From: Mycolicibacterium holsaticum DSM 44478 = JCM 12374
Lineage (GTDB): Bacteria > Actinomycetota > Actinomycetes > Mycobacteriales > Mycobacteriaceae
Direction of reading: 5' to 3'
Length of the DNA: 64,000 nucleotides
Assembly: GCF_019645835.1 (NCBI RefSeq)
Contig: NZ_CP080998.1
Span: 1,736,001-1,800,000 of the forward strand
Part shown: positions 24,805-32,825 of the stretch, one piece after another
Position numbering within the stretch: position 1 is the stretch's first letter
How the letters are laid out: every line of letters starts with the position of its first letter
The notes under the pieces: model-generated
The model's database searches: none
What the model was told of the DNA's origin: nothing
The model's input: the letters and a program-made list of their open reading frames with translations, nothing else
Position numbers and translations under genes: made by a program

Positions 24805-25623
24805 TCATCGCGGATAGTCCATTGTCGTCAACGCTGCATCGGCTGCGGCGAACACGGCACCTTCGGGCGCCGAGACGTTGGCGGCGATGCTGGCCGCGTG
24901 CCTAACGTCCTTCTGCAGCAGCGCACCGGCGATCGGTGCCAGCCCCTCGACGGTTCCGCCGAACACCGCGATGCTGCCCAGTGCCTTGCTGGTGGCCGAG
25001 CCGCCGTTGAGTACCTCGGCGAGGCGCTCCCGCGGAATGCCCAGGGCCGCACCCAACTCCAGGGTGCTCACCGCACTGCCGAGGTTGGCGGTGAACAGCA
25101 GGTTGTTGAGGATCTTGGTGACCTGACCGCTGCCCAACGGGCCGAGGTGCACGATGGGGTCGGCGTAGGTCGCGAACACCGGACGGCAGCGTTCGGCGAC
25201 GTGCTCGTCGCCGCCGACCATCACCAGTAGCTTGCCCTCCTCGACCGCGGGACCGCCGCCGCTGACCGGCGCATCGAGCACCGAGACACCCTGCGCAGCA
25301 GCACTTTCGGCGACCTCCCGGCAGGTGTCGGGATGCACGGTGCTGTGGATCGCGATGATTCCACCCGATGCCATTCCGGCAAGTACCCCGTTCTCGCCGT
25401 ACAGCACTTCCCTGACGTCGTCGTCGCCGACCACGCACAGGCACACCAGGTCGCTGGCCGCGCCCAACTCGGCCGGCGAGCCCGCGGTCTTGGCGGCCGT
25501 ATCCGCATACGGGTCGAGGCTGGCCTGCCTGCGCGCCCACAGCGTGGTCTCGAAACCGCCGTCGGCGATGCGCCGGGCCATGGGTCCGCCCTGGCTGCCG
25601 AGTCCGATGAATCCGACGCGCAT
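24805..25623 (-). CDS. 3-hydroxyisobutyrate dehydrogenase-family protein (copy B)
   Basis: A 272-aa relative of the next gene downstream. The NAD(P) motif reads GFIGLGSQGGPM (4-15), with Gln where most members have Met. DAPVSGGG (117-124) and the catalytic K170 in GQVTKILNN are present. The ATG at 25623 overlaps the stop of the alpha/beta hydrolase upstream. Two non-identical copies in tandem may form a heteromer or handle successive oxidations; nothing in the sequence decides between these. Part of a six-gene minus-strand operon that begins with the NuoF-like flavoprotein. Confidence 0.9.
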   Translation of the reverse strand: MRVGFIGLGSQGGPMARRIADGGFETTLWARRQASLDPYADTAAKTAGSPAELGAASDLVCLCVVGDDDVREVLYGENGVLAGMASGGIIAIHSTVHPDTCREVAESAAAQGVSVLDAPVSGGGPAVEEGKLLVMVGGDEHVAERCRPVFATYADPIVHLGPLGSGQVTKILNNLLFTANLGSAVSTLELGAALGIPRERLAEVLNGGSATSKALGSIAVFGGTVEGLAPIAGALLQKDVRHAASIAANVSAPEGAVFAAADAALTTMDYPR

Positions 25624-26492
25624 CAACCCGTCTCCAATCCTTGTTGTGCCAGAACACATTCCTCGACGAACGCGAGCACCTTTGCGTGGTACGCATCGGC
25701 AGCCACCGACAACGAAAGGTTGTGCCCGCTACCGGCTTGTTCGTTGACGACGAACCGCGGCGCCGAGGTGAACATCGCGCCGATCTGCGCCAACATCTGC
25801 GGATCCGATCGCCACACCCGCTCGAACTCGGCGACGCTGAACTGCACCGGCACACGCACCTGCGACGCGAGGGCGGGAAAGTCCTGCCGCGGCCAGTTTT
25901 TGGTCACCTCGATTTCGTAGCGCGCCCCGCCCGAAGAGTTCGTCATACCGGACAACACCTCGGGTGGATACACGTGCTCGGGCGTCCAGAGCAGCTCGCG
26001 CAGCCCGACGGGTCGCTGGTTGGCCATCGTGGCCTTCATGATCTCGGCCATCGCTGCGGTGTACCGAACCCCGGACCCCGCCAGCTCGAGCCCGAGCACG
26101 TCGGCGCCCAACTCAGTGGCCATCCGCAGCGCCATCTCACAGCCGGCCGAATGGCCCATGAGAAACACTCCGGCGCCGCGCGGCTTCGTGCCGAGCACCT
26201 TGTCGAGCGCACCGGAGGCCAGCGCGACGCGCTGTTCGGGGCGGTCCATCGCCTCCGGGTAGGGCGCCGAACTGCCGTAGCCGGGCCGGTCCAGTGCCAC
26301 CGTGGTGTAGCCCGCCGCGGCGCCCGCGCGGAGCAGCGACAGCTGCGGATATCCCGGGCAGTCGAAATACGCTGCGGTGGTGGATCCGCCGTGGAACGCG
26401 ACGATGACCGCCCGCGGATCGTCGACCTCGGCCACCAGTCCCGACATGGGCACTCCGTCGGCGAGCACGACGCGCGGGCGCGGGGTGCTCAC
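25623..26492 (-). CDS. Alpha/beta hydrolase
   Basis: A 289-aa alpha/beta hydrolase. The nucleophile elbow is GHSAG (S115), the oxyanion region is AFHGGSTT (32-39), and a late GHN supplies the probable catalytic His. No signal peptide is present, so it acts in the cytoplasm. It could hydrolyse an ester, lactone or C-C bond of a ring-opened intermediate. ATG start at 26492; the start overlaps the stop of the DUF35-Ltp fusion gene and its own stop overlaps the next start, so the operon is tightly coupled. The substrate is not predictable from sequence alone. Confidence 0.88.
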   Translation of the reverse strand: MSTPRPRVVLADGVPMSGLVAEVDDPRAVIVAFHGGSTTAAYFDCPGYPQLSLLRAGAAAGYTTVALDRPGYGSSAPYPEAMDRPEQRVALASGALDKVLGTKPRGAGVFLMGHSAGCEMALRMATELGADVLGLELAGSGVRYTAAMAEIMKATMANQRPVGLRELLWTPEHVYPPEVLSGMTNSSGGARYEIEVTKNWPRQDFPALASQVRVPVQFSVAEFERVWRSDPQMLAQIGAMFTSAPRFVVNEQAGSGHNLSLSVAADAYHAKVLAFVEECVLAQQGLETG

Positions 26493-28132
26493 GTGTCCGT
26501 CCGCATCAGCAGGACCCCGCTGGGGGTGAGGCCGCCGCTGCTGGCGACCGCGACCGTGGCGCCTGGCACCTGACGTTCTCCGGCGGCGCCGCGCAACTGG
26601 GTCACCGCCTCGTGGATCAGGCCCATCCCGTGGGTGCGGCCGTGGGACAGCTGGCCGCCGTGGGTATTCAGCGGAATGACCCCGTCGCGGGCGATGGCCT
26701 TACCGCCGTCCAGGAAGTCCTTGGCTTCACCGATGCCGCAGAAACCGAGCGCCTCCAGCCACGACAGGCAGTTGAACGAGAAGCCGTCGTACAACTGGGC
26801 GACGTCGACATCCTTGGGCCGCAACGAGGTCCGCGTCCACAGATGCGCTGCCTGGCCGAGTACCTGGGGTTCGTGGGTCAGCGTGGACTGGTCCCAGTCG
26901 GTGCGCTCGACGATCTGGGTTCCGACCGCCTCGAACAGCACGGGCTTGTGCGGCAGGTCTTTTGCGGCCTCGACGGCGGAAACGATCACGGCCACCGCGC
27001 CGTCGCAGGGCACGTCGCAGTCGTACAGCCCGAAGGGTGTGGTGATCATCCTGGCGCTCAGGTAGTCGTCCATGCTCATCGGATCGCGGTAGATGGCCGT
27101 CGGGTTCAGCGCGGCGTTCGCGCGCTGATTCATCGCGATCCAGCCCAGCGTTTCCCTGGTGGTGCCGTAGCGGTCGAAGTGGCGCTGCGCGTTGAGCGCC
27201 AACGTGTGCGCGGCCGACATCGCGCCGAACGGCATCTGCCAACTGGGGGTCCGTGCCCCACCCGGCGGAGATGCCTTGCCCTCCTTCATCAACTGCTGGA
27301 ACGTCGCCTCCCACAACGTGCGGAAGCACAGCACATGACGCGCCATACCGGTGGCGACGGCCATCATGGCGGCGATGACCGAACCGCCCGGCCCGAACGT
27401 GTCCATGCCGCCGTTGATCCAGGTGGGCCGCAGCCCCAAGGCGTTCTCCAACGCGGTCACGCCGCCCTCGCCCATCCCGGCGACGTCGAGCCCGGGATAT
27501 GTCGAGAGCCCGTCGATGTCGGAGAACGTCAGGCCCGCATCGGCGACGGCGGCTTTGCACGCCTCGATGGTCAACGACAGCGGAGGAACCATCAACCGCC
27601 GCCCGAGCCGCGATGCGCCGATGCCGGTGATCGCCGACTTGTCTTCGAACCGCTCGGTGGTCAGCGGCGCCCGCACGTACCGGCCGACGTCCTCGGGTGC
27701 GACGTCGTCGGCTGCGGCCGGGCCGGCCTGGTCGTCGGCGGTCGGCCGGAACACGGGCAGCCACACGTCTTCCAACTTCTGGAAGTCGACCTCGACGGTT
27801 TGACCAAGGGTCAGTTCATCGGGTTCGCAGTCGACGATGTTGGTGGTCAACCGGACCCGCGGATCCTCGACGACGGCGACCTGGGCCACCACGTACGGGG
27901 GCGGCAGGTCGACGAAGCCGAAACGGTGGTTGACGGTGAAGGCGCTCAACGTCGCCTTGCCCGACACGTCGCGCACCCCCATGTTGTCGCTGCGGCAGTA
28001 CCGGCACACCGGCTGAGGGGGATGGATCAACGCCTGGCAGTCCAGGCACTCTTGGATGCGCAACACCCCGTCAGCGCCTGCGGTCCAGAAGAACTCGTTT
28101 TGTACCGTCAGCTCCGGTAACGGCCGGGTCAC
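26489..28132 (-). CDS. Fused DUF35-Ltp thiolase-fold protein (predicted acyl-CoA aldolase)
   Basis: A 547-aa two-domain protein. Residues 1-145 are a DUF35 module with an intact zinc ribbon (C29, C32, C43, C46) and OB fold. From about residue 165 an SCP2-thiolase/Ltp domain follows, with LYDGFSFNCLSWLEALGFC and THGGQLSHGRTHG near the C-terminus. No Cys sits at the usual thiolytic position (the region reads FGPGGSVIAAM), so a retro-aldolase role like Ltp2-ChsH2 is likely. In the known systems these are separate chains, as at 14431/15642 in this window; here they are one polypeptide. The GTG start at 28132 overlaps the ferredoxin stop. Confidence 0.88.
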   Translation of the reverse strand: MTRPLPELTVQNEFFWTAGADGVLRIQECLDCQALIHPPQPVCRYCRSDNMGVRDVSGKATLSAFTVNHRFGFVDLPPPYVVAQVAVVEDPRVRLTTNIVDCEPDELTLGQTVEVDFQKLEDVWLPVFRPTADDQAGPAAADDVAPEDVGRYVRAPLTTERFEDKSAITGIGASRLGRRLMVPPLSLTIEACKAAVADAGLTFSDIDGLSTYPGLDVAGMGEGGVTALENALGLRPTWINGGMDTFGPGGSVIAAMMAVATGMARHVLCFRTLWEATFQQLMKEGKASPPGGARTPSWQMPFGAMSAAHTLALNAQRHFDRYGTTRETLGWIAMNQRANAALNPTAIYRDPMSMDDYLSARMITTPFGLYDCDVPCDGAVAVIVSAVEAAKDLPHKPVLFEAVGTQIVERTDWDQSTLTHEPQVLGQAAHLWTRTSLRPKDVDVAQLYDGFSFNCLSWLEALGFCGIGEAKDFLDGGKAIARDGVIPLNTHGGQLSHGRTHGMGLIHEAVTQLRGAAGERQVPGATVAVASSGGLTPSGVLLMRTDT

Positions 28133-28440
28133 CGAACGAACCCCGAGATCGCCTCGCTGTCATCGGTTTCCGGCTCCGGCTCAGGCGCCTCCCTGAATTC
28201 GGGATGGTCCTTTTGATCGTCGGACGGCCGGTGTTCACCCAGGTAGATGATCGCGTGCACCGGACAGTCCAGTAGCGCCCGCATCACCGCGTTGCGGTCC
28301 TTCTCCGGCACCGTGCCATCGCCCACCAGCGACGCATATCCCCAGTCGTCGAGCGAGAAGTAGTCCGGTGCGTGTTTGGCGCAGGCGCCGAAGCCGTCGC
28401 AGATGGTGCGATCGAGCCGAATCCGCAAGCCGTCACTCAT
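28129..28440 (-). CDS. Ferredoxin with acidic C-terminal extension
   Basis: A 103-aa ferredoxin. Its first 65 residues match the small P450-type ferredoxins, with ligands C14, C20 and C59 (CDGFGAC and DCP). The variable motif residue is Phe, a third alternative in this window. The last 35-40 residues form an acidic, Pro-rich tail (EPEPETDDSE) absent from the other three. The ATG at 28440 overlaps the stop of the NuoF-like flavoprotein, so the pair probably forms an NADH-to-ferredoxin relay. No P450 is in this operon; the nearest is at 22666 on the same strand. Confidence 0.88.
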   Translation of the reverse strand: MSDGLRIRLDRTICDGFGACAKHAPDYFSLDDWGYASLVGDGTVPEKDRNAVMRALLDCPVHAIIYLGEHRPSDDQKDHPEFREAPEPEPETDDSEAISGFVR

Positions 28441-29738
28441 GGTTGAGCCACCGCCTCCACTTCGTAGGGCCGCACGGCGGCGTATGCCGCGGTCCGGCAG
28501 GCCGGGCAGTCGTTCGCCAGATGGCGGGTGATCAGCTGCGGAAACTGCCGCAACAGGCTGGCGGCGATGTTGGTGGCGCCGTCGAGGGTGCCGCACGCCC
28601 CGCGGCCGCGCAGCACGACCGACCACCGCTGGAGCCGGGCCACGTCCTCGTCGGTGGCCACGCCGTCGCGCAGTGCGCACAGCACCGCGGCCATCGCCGC
28701 CGTGCCGTTGAAGCAGGACCCGCACTGTCCGGCGTTCTCGCGGTCGAAGTAGGACATCACCGAGGCCGCGACGGCGACCGGGCAGTCGTCGGTGAGGATC
28801 GAGATGGCGCCGCACCCCAGCCCGGCGCCCAGCCGTCGCATCGACTCGTGATCGAGGGTCGCATCGAGCACGTCGGTGTTCAGCAGCCCGGCGAAGTAGC
28901 CGCCCATCAACGCCCCCCGTACCGACTCGGCGTTCACGCCGTACACCTTGAGCAATGTGGAAAACGCTGCGCCGTGCGGGATTTCATAGAGTATCGGCGG
29001 GCGCCCGGCACCGGTGATCGTCGCGAGGAACGTACCCGGTGACATCGGGGTGCCGACCGCGCGAAAGCCCGCAGCGCCGTGCTCGTGGATGAACGGCAGG
29101 TTCGCCAGCGTCTCGACGTTGCTGACCATTGTCGGAAGGCCCAGGACCCCTTCCTCGTAGGGCCGCGGCGGTTTGTCGGTCGGCTTGGCAGGTCCGCCGT
29201 TGATGCGCCGCACCGCGGCGGTCTCCTCGCCGGCGACGTAACCGGGATCGACGGTCAGGACAGTGACCTCGGTGGCGCCGAACGTCTGCGGCGGGAGTTC
29301 GGCCAGCGCGCCGGTCACCGCCGTCGCCGCCCGGGTGTCGGAGACGTACACGTACGCGCGGCCCGCGCCGACGATCGCGGCGGCCAGCCGCAGACCGTCG
29401 AGCACCAGGTGCGGCCGGTTGCGAAGCAGCCAGCGATCCTTGACCGAGGCGGGTTCGCCCTCTTCGCCGTTGGCGACCACCACCGTCTCGGATCCGCGCC
29501 GTGCGGCGTCGCGCACGGTTCGCAGCTTGGTGCCCAGCGGAAACGCCGCACCGCCGCGCCCCAACAGCCCCGAGAGGTCGACCTGCTCCAGAAGCGCATC
29601 GGCGTCGGGCAGCGGCCGGTAGCCGCCAGCCGGTGCGTACTCGGCGTGGCTCTCCGGTCCGAGCTGCCCGGCGCGCAGCAGCCGGGGTGCACAGTCCGGC
29701 CACGCCGCGACGATGAGATCGGTTGCCGTGGAGGTCAT
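28437..29738 (-). CDS. NuoF-like NADH-binding flavoprotein, stand-alone
   Basis: A 433-aa homologue of the NuoF/Nqo1 subunit. GRGGAAFPLGTK (60-71) is the FMN/NADH site, NGEEGEPASVKDR (90-102) and GYVAGEETA (166-174) are also typical. The C-terminal cluster region has C339-x2-C342 and C382, but the third ligand of the usual CxxCxxC is Gly345, so the iron-sulfur cluster is incomplete or has an outside ligand. No other complex I subunits are nearby. It begins a six-gene operon and overlaps a ferredoxin gene. The likely role is NADH oxidation to feed that ferredoxin and an oxygenase. ATG start at 29738. Confidence 0.88.
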   Translation of the reverse strand: MTSTATDLIVAAWPDCAPRLLRAGQLGPESHAEYAPAGGYRPLPDADALLEQVDLSGLLGRGGAAFPLGTKLRTVRDAARRGSETVVVANGEEGEPASVKDRWLLRNRPHLVLDGLRLAAAIVGAGRAYVYVSDTRAATAVTGALAELPPQTFGATEVTVLTVDPGYVAGEETAAVRRINGGPAKPTDKPPRPYEEGVLGLPTMVSNVETLANLPFIHEHGAAGFRAVGTPMSPGTFLATITGAGRPPILYEIPHGAAFSTLLKVYGVNAESVRGALMGGYFAGLLNTDVLDATLDHESMRRLGAGLGCGAISILTDDCPVAVAASVMSYFDRENAGQCGSCFNGTAAMAAVLCALRDGVATDEDVARLQRWSVVLRGRGACGTLDGATNIAASLLRQFPQLITRHLANDCPACRTAAYAAVRPYEVEAVAQP

Positions 29739-29774
29739 GACACGTCCTTCCTGCCCGCGGCTAGGCTGACGCAC

Positions 29775-30248
29775 ATGAGGACCGCGGTGGTGCGTGTCGG
29801 CGTCGACAGGGCCGGTGAGCTGACGCCGGCGCAGCTAACCGACGGCATGACACGCCTCCGTGACATGGCCGCGACGGCGGGTGTGGAGGTGGTGGAGAAC
29901 AACCTGGCTGCGCTGCCGCCGAAGCGACGCGAGGTGGAGCTGCTGATCGACGGTGAAGACCCCGACGAACTGCAGCGGTGCGCGGTTGACCTGTGCGCCG
30001 GGGCGTTCGGCACGACGCCGGTGCCGGGGGTGCTCACCTACATCAGCCGCGGCACCGATGCCGACGCCCGTGGCGTGCTGGCCGGTCTGGGGCTGACCGG
30101 TGATATCGAACGGGTGGCGGGGGAGGACGGCTGGGACGTGGTGCACGTGACGCTGCGGCAGGCCGATCTGGAGCGGGTTCCCGAAAGCCGCGTCCACACC
30201 GCGCTCGAGGCGTCGCTCAACTGCGAAGTGCACATCCGCACCATCTGA
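29775..30248 (+). CDS. Conserved protein of unknown function
   Basis: A 157-aa soluble protein that I cannot place in a family. It contains no Cys cluster, membrane segment or signal peptide; the sequence alternates short strands and helices (ELLIDGEDPDELQ, VVHVTLRQADLERV), suggesting a small alpha/beta fold. It is transcribed divergently from the NuoF-like gene with only 36 nt between starts, and ends 45 nt from the convergent hydrolase. Codon use is like the neighbours, so it is a real gene. A regulatory or assembly role for the flavoprotein system is possible but unsupported. Confidence 0.7.
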   Translation: MRTAVVRVGVDRAGELTPAQLTDGMTRLRDMAATAGVEVVENNLAALPPKRREVELLIDGEDPDELQRCAVDLCAGAFGTTPVPGVLTYISRGTDADARGVLAGLGLTGDIERVAGEDGWDVVHVTLRQADLERVPESRVHTALEASLNCEVHIRTI

Positions 30249-30293
30249 TCGCACGACACCCGGCCGACTGCGGGATACCTTCGCGGGGGTCAT

Positions 30294-31205
30294 CTAGCCG
30301 TCCAGAAAGTTCAGGATCGCGGGCGCGGCCTGCACCCACGTGTCGAACATGTTGAACCGCTTGACCTTTCCCGAAGCCCGAGCTTCCCCGGCCCGCTCCC
30401 AGGCGTCTTCGGGCCACGGCGGGTCGATCAGCGTGGACCCCTTGATCAGGCAGCTGACCTCCAACGAGGTCCGCTTGGGATGGTCAAGGTCGTTCTCGCC
30501 GCCGCGGATGATTAGCGTGGGCACCGTGATGTTGTCGAACATCTCGTCTTCGACGCCGGGGATGGTCTGGCCCGGTTTCGGTACGAAAGCGTTGAGCCAG
30601 CGCATCATCAACTTGAGGAACTCGTCGGCGTCGATGGCCAGGAAGCGCTCGCGGTTGGCCGGGTTCTCCGCGATCCGCTGCTTCCATTCGTCGACCGCGA
30701 CCACGCCCTTCATGCCTGCGCCGCGGACGGCAAGGATGCTCGGCACGATGTAGTAGGAGCCCAGCACGAACGATCCGTAGACCCCGCCGACGATGTTCCA
30801 CACCACCAGCTTCCGGACGATCTCCGGATACAGCATCGCGGTCAGCATCGAGTCGCGGGCACCGCCCGACCCGCCGGCGATGATGCAGGGCCCGATGTCG
30901 AGCCCGGTGATCAGCGCGTGCAATGTCTGGGCGCGCATGTGAGATTCGCTCTGGCCGTAGAACTGCACGTCGGACTTGCCGCAGTTGGGCCGGTCCCACA
31001 GCAGCACCCGGTAGCCGCCCTTGACGAGCTTCTGAGCCAGCGGCCGCAGCCCCTCGATGTCCTTGCTGAACCGGCCGCCCGGCGTCAGCGCGATGAAATC
31101 GCCTTCCTTGCCGAGGATTTCGTAGACGACGTTGCCGCCGTTGACCTCGAAAACCTTCTCGCCGCGCTTGAGCTGGGGTCCGGGCTTCTTTTCGGTTGTG
31201 GTCAT
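30294..31205 (-). CDS. Alpha/beta hydrolase
   Basis: A 303-aa alpha/beta hydrolase. The oxyanion region is TPGGRFSKD (41-49), WDRPNCGKSD follows (70-79), and the nucleophile elbow is GGSGGA (S113), one of the less common variants. No secretion signal. It resembles the C-C bond or carbon-ester hydrolases of ring-cleavage pathways in general layout. The ATG at 31205 overlaps the stop of the Rieske ferredoxin gene, and both follow two amidohydrolase_2 genes on the same strand, forming a four-gene operon from 33914. That neighbourhood suggests decarboxylation or hydrolysis of a ring-opened intermediate; the assignment is open. Confidence 0.87.
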   Translation of the reverse strand: MTTTEKKPGPQLKRGEKVFEVNGGNVVYEILGKEGDFIALTPGGRFSKDIEGLRPLAQKLVKGGYRVLLWDRPNCGKSDVQFYGQSESHMRAQTLHALITGLDIGPCIIAGGSGGARDSMLTAMLYPEIVRKLVVWNIVGGVYGSFVLGSYYIVPSILAVRGAGMKGVVAVDEWKQRIAENPANRERFLAIDADEFLKLMMRWLNAFVPKPGQTIPGVEDEMFDNITVPTLIIRGGENDLDHPKRTSLEVSCLIKGSTLIDPPWPEDAWERAGEARASGKVKRFNMFDTWVQAAPAILNFLDG

Positions 31206-31654
31206 GCCTGTACGAGCACCTCGTTACCAACGATCCGGACCGGGTAGGTCCGGATGCTCCATTCGGGTTTGACAGCAGTGGTGCCGGTGGCCAGCTCGAA
31301 ACCCCACTGGTGCCACGGGCAGTAGATGAACTCCAGGTCGCGGACCATCACCGCATCGCCCGGAACGCTCTCGTCGACGATATTGCGCCCACGCGCGCGT
31401 CCTGAACACAGCGGACCGCCCTCGTGCGGACAGTAGTTCGCGATTGCATAAAACGTGCCGTTGACGTTGTAGACGCCGACGCCGTGCCGGCCGATGGGCA
31501 CGAGTTTGTGTGTCCCGGGCGGTATTTCGTCGACAGTAGCGACGACATGTTCACGCCCCTGGGCCAGCCGGGGCGGCTTCTTCTCTTGAGTTATTTCTCT
31601 GCTCGTCCCCTGCCCTGCGGGCGTGGGCCCATCGCTCGTGCTCTCCGTAGTCAA
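31202..31654 (-). CDS. Rieske-type [2Fe-2S] ferredoxin
   Basis: A protein of about 150 aa with a single Rieske domain. The ligands are C75-x-H77 (CPHEGG) and C112-x2-H115 (CPWHQW). The first 35 residues are polar and disordered-looking (many Ser, Thr, Gly). It lacks a catalytic iron domain, so it is an electron carrier or a small non-catalytic Rieske protein. The start is uncertain: the TTG at 31654 directly follows the stop of the amidohydrolase gene, and no in-frame ATG gives a better choice. The C-terminus overlaps the hydrolase start. It might shuttle electrons to one of the two Rieske oxygenases. Confidence 0.83.
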   Translation of the reverse strand: MTTESTSDGPTPAGQGTSREITQEKKPPRLAQGREHVVATVDEIPPGTHKLVPIGRHGVGVYNVNGTFYAIANYCPHEGGPLCSGRARGRNIVDESVPGDAVMVRDLEFIYCPWHQWGFELATGTTAVKPEWSIRTYPVRIVGNEVLVQA

Positions 31655-31655
31655 T

Positions 31656-32798
31656 TCAGAACACCCGCACCTGGCCCTCAAGCGCCGGAACCGTCTCAGG
31701 CAGCTTGTATGTCGCGATCCCGTTGCGGAACATCACGGCCTCGCGCGCATGCTGGGGCAGGTGCTTGACCAGCCAGCGCGGATCGTCGAACGTCCAGTGC
31801 GGGTAATCCGAGGAGAACAGCAGGATCTTCTCGCACTCCATCCACTCGAACGCGCGGCTGAGCTCGGTTTTGTCCTCCGGATAGTCCAGCGGCTGGGTGG
31901 TGAACTTGATGTGGTCCTTGACGTATTCCGAGGGCTTGCGCTTGATGTCCACCCAGGACTTGCGGGCCTCGTAGATGGCGTCCATCCGCCACATCAGGGG
32001 CAGGATCCAGGTGAACGCGTGCTCGACGAACACCACGCGCAACGTGGGGAACCGGTCGAACACGCCGTCGAAGATCAGGCTCATCACCTGGTTTGCGGCC
32101 AGCAGCGAGTAGGTGACCATGAAGTCGTGGTTGTAGCTGGGCAGCCCGACCGGCGGCATGGGCAGCTCTTCGTGGTGGCTGCGCGAGAGGTGACAGCTGA
32201 CCGTGATGTCGTGCTTGGTGGCCGCCGCCCAGATCGGGTCGTACTTCGGGTCGCCCCATGACGGCCGTGGTTCGGCCTTGATCAGCGTCTGCGCCATATA
32301 CGGATGTCCGGCCCAGCGCTCGATCTCGCGCGCGCTGGCCTGGGGGTCCTCGATCGCCAGGCAGATCGACCCGCGCCAGCGCTCGTGCCAGTTGTTGTGG
32401 CTGTCGAGCCAGTGGTTGGCCTGCCAGTCGTTCAGCGCGACAGCCATCGCGTGTTGGGTTTCAACCGTGCGGGCCGGATAGGCGGCGGGTTCCAGGATCG
32501 CGATGTCGGCGCCGGCCTCCATGATCAGCTGCTTGAACGCCAGATCGGGGTCACTGCAGGCGAACTCGCCGTCGGGCGGGAACGTGTCGACACGCATCGC
32601 GTAGGAGTGCGCGTAGTCGGGGGCGTCGTAGTAGATCTGCTCACCGACTTTGCGGGTCAGGAAGTACTTGCTGCGCCACGGCTCGGGGATGTACTGGACG
32701 AGCTCGCCGCGCCGCGGGGCGGGATGCACATCGGAGTCGACACAACGAACGGCGATGCGTTCGGCTGCCGGCTTTCGTGCTGTCACTGTGACCGTCAT
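31656..32798 (-). CDS. Amidohydrolase_2-family protein (metal-dependent hydrolase/decarboxylase)
   Basis: A 380-aa TIM-barrel protein of the amidohydrolase_2 (ACMSD-like) group. The N-terminal metal motif is DSDVHP (21-26), a middle His lies in VSCHLSRSHH, and the late Asp is in SSDYPHW. Members decarboxylate or hydrolyse aromatic and cyclic acids. The ATG at 32798 has GGGAGG upstream. It is paired with a second, divergent copy 27 nt upstream on the same strand; that copy lacks the late Asp, so this one may be the active member. Followed by the Rieske ferredoxin and an alpha/beta hydrolase. Confidence 0.88.
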   Translation of the reverse strand: MTVTVTARKPAAERIAVRCVDSDVHPAPRRGELVQYIPEPWRSKYFLTRKVGEQIYYDAPDYAHSYAMRVDTFPPDGEFACSDPDLAFKQLIMEAGADIAILEPAAYPARTVETQHAMAVALNDWQANHWLDSHNNWHERWRGSICLAIEDPQASAREIERWAGHPYMAQTLIKAEPRPSWGDPKYDPIWAAATKHDITVSCHLSRSHHEELPMPPVGLPSYNHDFMVTYSLLAANQVMSLIFDGVFDRFPTLRVVFVEHAFTWILPLMWRMDAIYEARKSWVDIKRKPSEYVKDHIKFTTQPLDYPEDKTELSRAFEWMECEKILLFSSDYPHWTFDDPRWLVKHLPQHAREAVMFRNGIATYKLPETVPALEGQVRVF

Positions 32799-32825
32799 CC
32801 TGGCCTCCCTCTCAGAAGTCTTCTA

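Noticed and set aside
30249..30293. Possible terminator between the unknown protein and the hydrolase
   Set aside because: I could not find a convincing stem in this 45-nt stretch.
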